From NCBI GenBank assembly GCA_002478225.1, contig DLMV01000046.1, positions 1 through 9,937 of the forward strand: DNA of 9,937 nucleotides, in the 5' to 3' direction. This document shows positions 6,894-9,937 of this stretch, piece by piece. Origin of the DNA: Deltaproteobacteria bacterium UBA7527 (GTDB lineage Bacteria > Desulfobacterota > Syntrophorhabdia > Syntrophorhabdales > Syntrophorhabdaceae). Every line of letters begins with the position of its first letter. Position 1 is the stretch's first letter. The position numbers were made by a program, and so were the translations under genes. Below the pieces are notes generated by a model. It was not told the origin of the DNA. It made no database searches and saw only the letters and a list, made by a program, of their open reading frames with translations.

Positions 6894-7624
6894 GAGAGCA
6901 TTACGCAGGCCTCACCTTTTCTGCAATTGTTCATTTCCTCGTCGTTGCCGCCTTTTTTATCCTGCCCATTGAAAAATACGGCAAGCCAAAGAATATGCTC
7001 ATAGATTTTTCCATTGAAAAGGGCAGCGGGATCGACAACACAGCAGGACAGGGGGGAAGGCAGACCGAGGGACGAGGAAAGGGGATCGTGGGACGTGGGA
7101 GAACGTCCGAACAGGGGCATGGAGAAGCAGAACCCTTGGCAGAGAAATCAGGCGTCCAAACAGCAAAGATTATTGAAGCGAAAAATGCGGCAGGCCACTA
7201 TTCTGATCCGCAGGGACAGGTAGTTGTGCACGGAAAGATCGGAACCGCAGGGGCCGGTGCGGGGACGCAGGGGGGTTATTCATTAGAAAAAGGCATGCCG
7301 GGAGGTGCAGGAGGAGGGCGTGGGAGGACGCTTGACTATGGACGAGGGGGACAGGCAGAAAAGAGCTTTGCCTTCATCAGGGAGAACGTCATGAGGAATA
7401 TTGCCTACCCCGAGCGCGCGAGGAGGATGGGATGGGAGGGGAAGGTGCTCCTGTCCTTTGTTGTTTCAGAGAGCGGTGCAGTAGAGGAACTGAAGATCAT
7501 CAACAGCTCAGGCTTCAGGGCTTTGGATGAGAATGCAAAAGAGGCGGTATTGAAGACCACCTTTTCACAGAAGATCCCATACCGGCTGGTTGTGCTCCTG
7601 CCTGTTGAGTACAGGCTGGAATAG
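6890..7624 (+). CDS. tonB: TonB-family energy transducer with glycine-rich linker
   Basis: Transmits the ExbB-ExbD proton-motive energy across the periplasm to outer-membrane receptors. The protein has 244 residues. An N-terminal anchor helix at about 8-26 carries the TonB SxxxH motif (S11, H15 in SAIVH). A long linker follows at about 45-158, then the TonB C-terminal domain at about 162-244 with YPERARRMGWEGKVLLSFVV (173-192) and SSGFRALDENAKEAV (206-220), complete to the end. The linker is unusual: it is rich in Gly, Arg, Gln and Lys (GQGGRQ, GRGKG, GAGAGTQGG, GGAGGGRGR) and has only a few prolines, whereas classical TonB linkers are Pro-Lys/Pro-Glu repeats. The start ATG overlaps the exbD stop (ATGA). 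No receptor gene lies nearby, so the transported substrate is unknown. Confidence 0.9.
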   Translation: MREHYAGLTFSAIVHFLVVAAFFILPIEKYGKPKNMLIDFSIEKGSGIDNTAGQGGRQTEGRGKGIVGRGRTSEQGHGEAEPLAEKSGVQTAKIIEAKNAAGHYSDPQGQVVVHGKIGTAGAGAGTQGGYSLEKGMPGGAGGGRGRTLDYGRGGQAEKSFAFIRENVMRNIAYPERARRMGWEGKVLLSFVVSESGAVEELKIINSSGFRALDENAKEAVLKTTFSQKIPYRLVVLLPVEYRLE

Positions 7625-7631
7625 GTAGTGC

Positions 7632-7694
7632 CCGTGAGGCGTCAGGCGTCAGGCGGTTAAACCCCTTACGGCTCACGACTTACGGATTTGCTGA
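7632..7694 (+). repeat. Intergenic repeat, copy B, with 7-mer hairpin
   Basis: Second copy of the repeat at 4931-4984, aligning over 7641-7694. Here the left side shows three tandem 7-mers (GTGAGGC GTCAGGC GTCAGGC, 7634-7654). The 22-base arm 7632-7653 pairs with 7664-7685 at 17 of 22 positions, with mismatches three or four bases apart, around the 10-base loop CGGTTAAACC. The element fills the gap between tonB and trmI. There is no T run after it, so a simple intrinsic terminator is unlikely, although it could act as an RNA-end stabiliser. Strand is arbitrary. Confidence 0.85.
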
Positions 7695-7734
7695 TAGCTG
7701 AGCGCTGTATGATGGTGGCAAGGAAGGGTTGATA

Positions 7735-8499
7735 ATGAGGACGATTGCGGAGAACGATCATATCCTGATCATTTACAAGGATAAGAGCTATTTCAAGAAG
7801 GTCGTAACCGGACAGGCGTTTCACGGGAAAGGAGGGATCCTTGATTACGCCTCGCTGATAGGAAAGAGATACGGTGTGAGATATGGCCAGTACGAGGTAT
7901 ACGAGCCGACGACAGAGGACACCATCATGTACGGCTTACGGCGTGAAACACAGATCGTCTTCCCGAAGGACAGCGCTTTCATATGCCTCAAGCTGAGCCT
8001 CAGGAACGGATCGAGGATAGTGGAGATCGGCACGGGGAGCGGAGCACTTACCTATCTTTTTTCGAAGGTAGTGGGTCCGGATGGAGCAGTGGTCTCTTTT
8101 GAGCTGGAAGAGAGGCATTACAAGAACGCGAAGAAGAATATCGGGCGGTTCGCGGAATGGGATAACGTAGAGATCCGCAACGAGAATATTGAGGGATATG
8201 TCCCCGAATCGACCTTCGACGCGGCGTTCATCGATGTGAGGGAACCGTGGCTGTGTCTTGAGGCGGCGGGAAGGCTTGTCAGGGACAGCGCTCCTGTAGG
8301 CATGATCGTACCCACTGCCAATCAGATATCAGAGCTCCTGAAGGGGCTGGAGACGGGGTTCGGCATGGTCGAGGTCATTGAGATACTCCTCCGGAAATAC
8401 AAGACGGTGGCGGAAAGAGTGCGCCCTACCGACCGCATGGTCGCACACACAGGGTACCTTGTCTTTGCGCGGAAACTGGATCAGGGCGCAGGGGAGTAG
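7735..8499 (+). CDS. trmI: tRNA (adenine-58-N1)-methyltransferase, TrmI family
   Basis: Methylates N1 of A58 in the T-loop of tRNAs with S-adenosylmethionine, stabilising tRNA in the cytoplasm. From ATG 7735 it is 254 residues. An N-terminal beta-rich domain (ILIIYKDKSYFKKVVTGQAF, 10-29) leads to IVFPKDSAFI (76-85), then SAM motif I IVEIGTGSGALTYLF (96-110), the acidic strand-2 end VVSFELEERH (119-128), FDAAFIDVREPW (161-172) in the usual catalytic-loop place, and the C-terminal RPTDRMVAHTGYLVFARK (229-246), which is diagnostic of TrmI. AGGAAGG at 7721-7727 is seven bases before ATG 7735. A TTG at 7729 sits too close to it, so I prefer the ATG. The upstream gap holds repeat B, so the gene may be transcribed apart from tonB. 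Its 3' end is 3 bp from a convergent gene. Confidence 0.92.
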   Translation: MRTIAENDHILIIYKDKSYFKKVVTGQAFHGKGGILDYASLIGKRYGVRYGQYEVYEPTTEDTIMYGLRRETQIVFPKDSAFICLKLSLRNGSRIVEIGTGSGALTYLFSKVVGPDGAVVSFELEERHYKNAKKNIGRFAEWDNVEIRNENIEGYVPESTFDAAFIDVREPWLCLEAAGRLVRDSAPVGMIVPTANQISELLKGLETGFGMVEVIEILLRKYKTVAERVRPTDRMVAHTGYLVFARKLDQGAGE

Positions 8500-8502
8500 T
8501 AT

Positions 8503-8931
8503 CTATACCTCCCATTCATAGAATTCTGTTTCCTTTGTCTCCAGTTCTCTCCTTGCGGTCATCCTGTCGACCTTCATGACTATAGCCCTGGTCTCCTGAA
8601 GAGACGATTCTGACGGCTTGAAGTCGTTCTTTCCATACACGATCACGCTTTCCCACTTGCCATGACAATTCTGTCTGTCCCTGAAGTCGTGTGCAGTGCC
8701 GTAATACTTCATTATGGTGTATACTACTGACGGATTCCTTTTTATATAGTCGATCTTTTTTTCACCAGGAGCGCAGTGGAAATAAAAATATCCGTCTTCG
8801 TATGCGTGGTTTATGGGCACGGCATAAGGTTCGCTTTCGTGGCCGAAGGTCAATACACCGTGAAAAGTTCCCCGTATAATGCTTTCGCAGGTTTCCTTGT
8901 TGTTTATCCTGAACTTTACTCTGCGTCCCAT
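8503..8931 (-). CDS. NimA-like FMN-binding protein, PPOX superfamily
   Basis: A 142-residue protein of the pyridoxamine 5'-phosphate oxidase-like split-barrel fold, closest in pattern to the NimA/nitroimidazole-resistance group. Landmarks are GTFHGVLTFG (21-30), EPYAVPINHAYEDGYFYFHCA (34-54) and GEKKIDYIKRNPSVVYTI (56-73), the typical barrel strands and flavin-phosphate loop, followed by a WESVIVYGK strand (93-101). By family it is a cytoplasmic flavoprotein reductase. Physiological substrates of most members are unknown, and resistance should not be assumed. ATG 8931 has an AGAGGA a few bases upstream. The gene lies 103 bp downstream of the LOG gene on the same strand, so they may be co-transcribed, and it meets trmI tail to tail. 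Confidence 0.85.
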   Translation of the reverse strand: MGRRVKFRINNKETCESIIRGTFHGVLTFGHESEPYAVPINHAYEDGYFYFHCAPGEKKIDYIKRNPSVVYTIMKYYGTAHDFRDRQNCHGKWESVIVYGKNDFKPSESSLQETRAIVMKVDRMTARRELETKETEFYEWEV

Positions 8932-8963
8932 CCAATCCTCTTCTTTCGAGTGTCGCCACCGGA

Positions 8964-8998
8964 CCCCGATCGGAAGCCGCTGCGTCTGGCGATTGGGG
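8964..8998 (-). other. Possible stem-loop between the LOG and NimA-like genes
   Basis: CCCCGATC at 8964-8971 can pair with GATTGGGG at 8991-8998 (8 pairs with one G-T on the plus strand, 7 of 8 in the minus-strand transcript) around a 19-base loop. No T run follows on either strand, so it is not a standard terminator. It could affect read-through or RNA stability, or be chance. Confidence 0.25.
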
Positions 8999-9034
8999 CA
9001 TGCAGCAGTTGCTGTACCGGCACTTACCGGGCGC

Positions 9035-9685
9035 TTACAATATGACGAACTTCTTGATGTAGTCGACGATCTCCTTCGGGTCGTCCATGACCTTGAAGAT
9101 GTTTATATCCTCCGCTGTTATTTTTCCCTGGTCGAGCATGTTTGTCTTCATCCACTCCAAAAGACCGTTCCAGTATGACGAATCGACGAGGATGATCGGG
9201 AAGGGCCTCATCTTCTTTGTCTGGACAAGCGTAATGGCCTCAAAGAACTCGTCGAGGGTGCCGAACCCGCCCGGCATAACAACATAGGCCATGCCGTATT
9301 TAAGGAACATGACCTTTCTGATAAAGAAGTACCTGAAGCTGAGCCTGATATTTGAATAAGGATTCGGCTTCTGCTCATAAGGCAGTTCAATGTTTATCCC
9401 CACGGATTTGGCGCCGCCTTCCTTGGCGCCCCTGTTGGCGGCTTCCATAACGCCGGGGCCACCGCCGGTAATGATGTTGAAGCCGTTCGCGGCGAGCAGC
9501 TTGGTCAGGTCGTATGCCTTTTCGTACAAGGGATCGCCTTTCTTGCACCGGGCGCTTCCGAATATGGTAACGGCAGGATGGACTTCGGTAAGGTTTTCAA
9601 AGCCTTCAACGAACTCGGCCATGATATGGAAGAGTCTCCATGATTCCTTCAGGGTCATGTCGTCCAATACAAATTGCTTGTCCAT
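9035..9685 (-). CDS. LOG-family protein (TIGR00730 type)
   Basis: A 216-residue Rossmann-fold protein of the LOG family, whose characterised members hydrolyse nucleoside 5'-monophosphates to the base and ribose 5-phosphate (cytokinin-activating in plants and some bacteria). The family motifs are intact: IFGSAR (41-46), TGGGPGVMEAANRGAKEGG (73-91), the FFIRKVMF segment with the conserved Arg-Lys (120-127), and the signature MPGGFGTLDEFFEAI (137-151). The Arg-Lys and PGGxGTxxE residues form the active site, so it should be catalytically competent. The bacterial substrate is probably a purine nucleotide such as AMP, but that is not readable here. ATG 9685 follows AGGGGA at short spacing. It has its own well-formed promoter and heads a minus-strand unit with the NimA-like gene. 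Confidence 0.92.
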   Translation of the reverse strand: MDKQFVLDDMTLKESWRLFHIMAEFVEGFENLTEVHPAVTIFGSARCKKGDPLYEKAYDLTKLLAANGFNIITGGGPGVMEAANRGAKEGGAKSVGINIELPYEQKPNPYSNIRLSFRYFFIRKVMFLKYGMAYVVMPGGFGTLDEFFEAITLVQTKKMRPFPIILVDSSYWNGLLEWMKTNMLDQGKITAEDINIFKVMDDPKEIVDYIKKFVIL

Positions 9686-9702
9686 GGCTTCCCCTTTTTG
9701 CC

Positions 9703-9731
9703 TTGAGATTTTGGGTATTCACATATATTAT
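9703..9731 (+). promoter_or_regulatory. Sigma70-type promoter for the DUF72 gene
   Basis: TTGAGA at 9703-9708 and TATTAT at 9726-9731 are 17 bases apart, each 5 of 6 to the consensus. Transcription would start near 9738, about 26 bases before the ATG at 9764. The -10 box overlaps that of the opposing LOG promoter. Confidence 0.6.
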
Positions 9732-9753
9732 GTACATGAATAGGAGATGTCAA
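9725..9753 (-). promoter_or_regulatory. Sigma70-type promoter for the LOG gene
   Basis: On the minus strand a perfect TTGACA (9753-9748) is followed after 17 bases by TAATAT (9730-9725, 4 of 6). Transcription would start near 9718, leaving about 32 bases before the LOG ATG at 9685. The -10 box occupies almost the same bases as that of the plus-strand promoter. Confidence 0.6.
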
Positions 9754-9763
9754 ACTAAAACTC

Positions 9764-9937
9764 ATGGGCGAGATGTTTGTCGGAACGAGCGGTTTTTCAT
9801 TTGACGACTGGATAGGAGAGGTATACCCGCCGGGGATCAAGAAGCAGGATATGCTCCGGTATTATGAGATGAACCTTGGGTTTAAGGCGCTTGAGGTGAA
9901 CTACACCTATTATGCCATGCCGTCGGCCGACGGCATG
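9764..9937 (+). CDS. DUF72-family protein, N-terminal part, cut by window end
   Basis: An open frame of 58 codons from ATG 9764 to the last base, with no stop. It begins with the DUF72 pattern: FVGTSGFSFDDWIGEVYPPG (5-24) and LGFKALEVNYTYYAMPSADG (38-57), matching the first strands of this TIM-barrel-like family (YecE relatives), whose full proteins are roughly 230-300 residues. Function is unknown for the family. ATG 9773 in the same frame is an alternative start, placing MFVGTSG at the N-terminus. Neither start has a clear Shine-Dalgarno at proper spacing (GGAG at 9743-9746 is too far). It is divergent from the LOG gene and driven by the promoter at 9703-9731. The rest lies outside the window. 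Confidence 0.85.
   Translation, partial: MGEMFVGTSGFSFDDWIGEVYPPGIKKQDMLRYYEMNLGFKALEVNYTYYAMPSADGM
9916..9937. repeat. Perfect 22-bp palindrome at the window end
   Basis: The last 22 bases are a perfect inverted repeat (half-site CATGCCGTCGG). They lie inside the DUF72 frame and encode ordinary family residues (AMPSADGM), so it may be chance, but it coincides exactly with the end of the sequence. Confidence 0.7.

Noticed and set aside
7014..7223. Second plus-strand frame within tonB
   Set aside because: It lies in the low-complexity linker in another frame. The tonB frame runs intact through a complete C-terminal domain.
7632..7685. Repeat B as a Rho-independent terminator of tonB
   Set aside because: The stem has five imperfect positions and there is no T run after it. 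Repeat origin explains it better.

Overview
This is an ordinary bacterial chromosomal segment with tightly packed genes and short intergenic gaps. I found no rRNA, tRNA, CRISPR array, transposase or phage gene. The gene content (a pcm-rpoS pair, a TonB/ExbB/ExbD energiser of the short 'group 2' kind, an archaeal/actinobacterial-type TrmI, LOG and NimA-like enzymes) fits a Gram-negative anaerobe. My best guess is a Deltaproteobacteria/Desulfobacterota relative. That placement rests on protein resemblance and synteny only.

Layout. From 6046 down to 80 all genes are on the minus strand. In transcription order they are: a small unrecognised protein with an FxLyD-like domain, an Smr-domain protein, a gap holding an intergenic repeat, proC, pcm, an RpoS-like sigma factor, a MurJ-family flippase and an HD-domain phosphohydrolase. 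The stretch proC-pcm-sigma-murJ is a chain of overlapping genes: TAATG between proC and pcm, then overlaps at pcm/sigma and sigma/murJ. It is very likely one translationally coupled unit, with the HD gene 93 bp further on. From 6089 to 7624 the plus strand carries exbB-exbD-tonB, again as overlapping genes, encoding a proton-driven energy transducer between inner and outer membrane. After a second copy of the intergenic repeat comes trmI (tRNA m1A58 methyltransferase), which ends 3 bp from a convergent NimA-like flavoprotein gene. A LOG-family gene lies upstream of that one on the minus strand. A divergent DUF72 gene runs off the right edge.

How the genes relate. The minus-strand block combines protein repair (Pcm), a general-stress-type sigma factor, cell-envelope precursor export (MurJ-like) and proline synthesis (ProC). 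pcm next to rpoS is a known proteobacterial arrangement. The plus-strand block is a self-contained TonB motor with no receptor gene nearby.

Most interesting signals. These are: two copies of a roughly 54-bp intergenic repeat built from 7-mers and able to fold; a pair of face-to-face sigma70-type promoters whose -10 boxes overlap between the LOG and DUF72 genes; a TonB whose periplasmic linker is glycine-rich instead of proline-rich; and a MurJ-like protein lacking arginines that matter in E. coli MurJ. I saw no clearly new multi-gene system.
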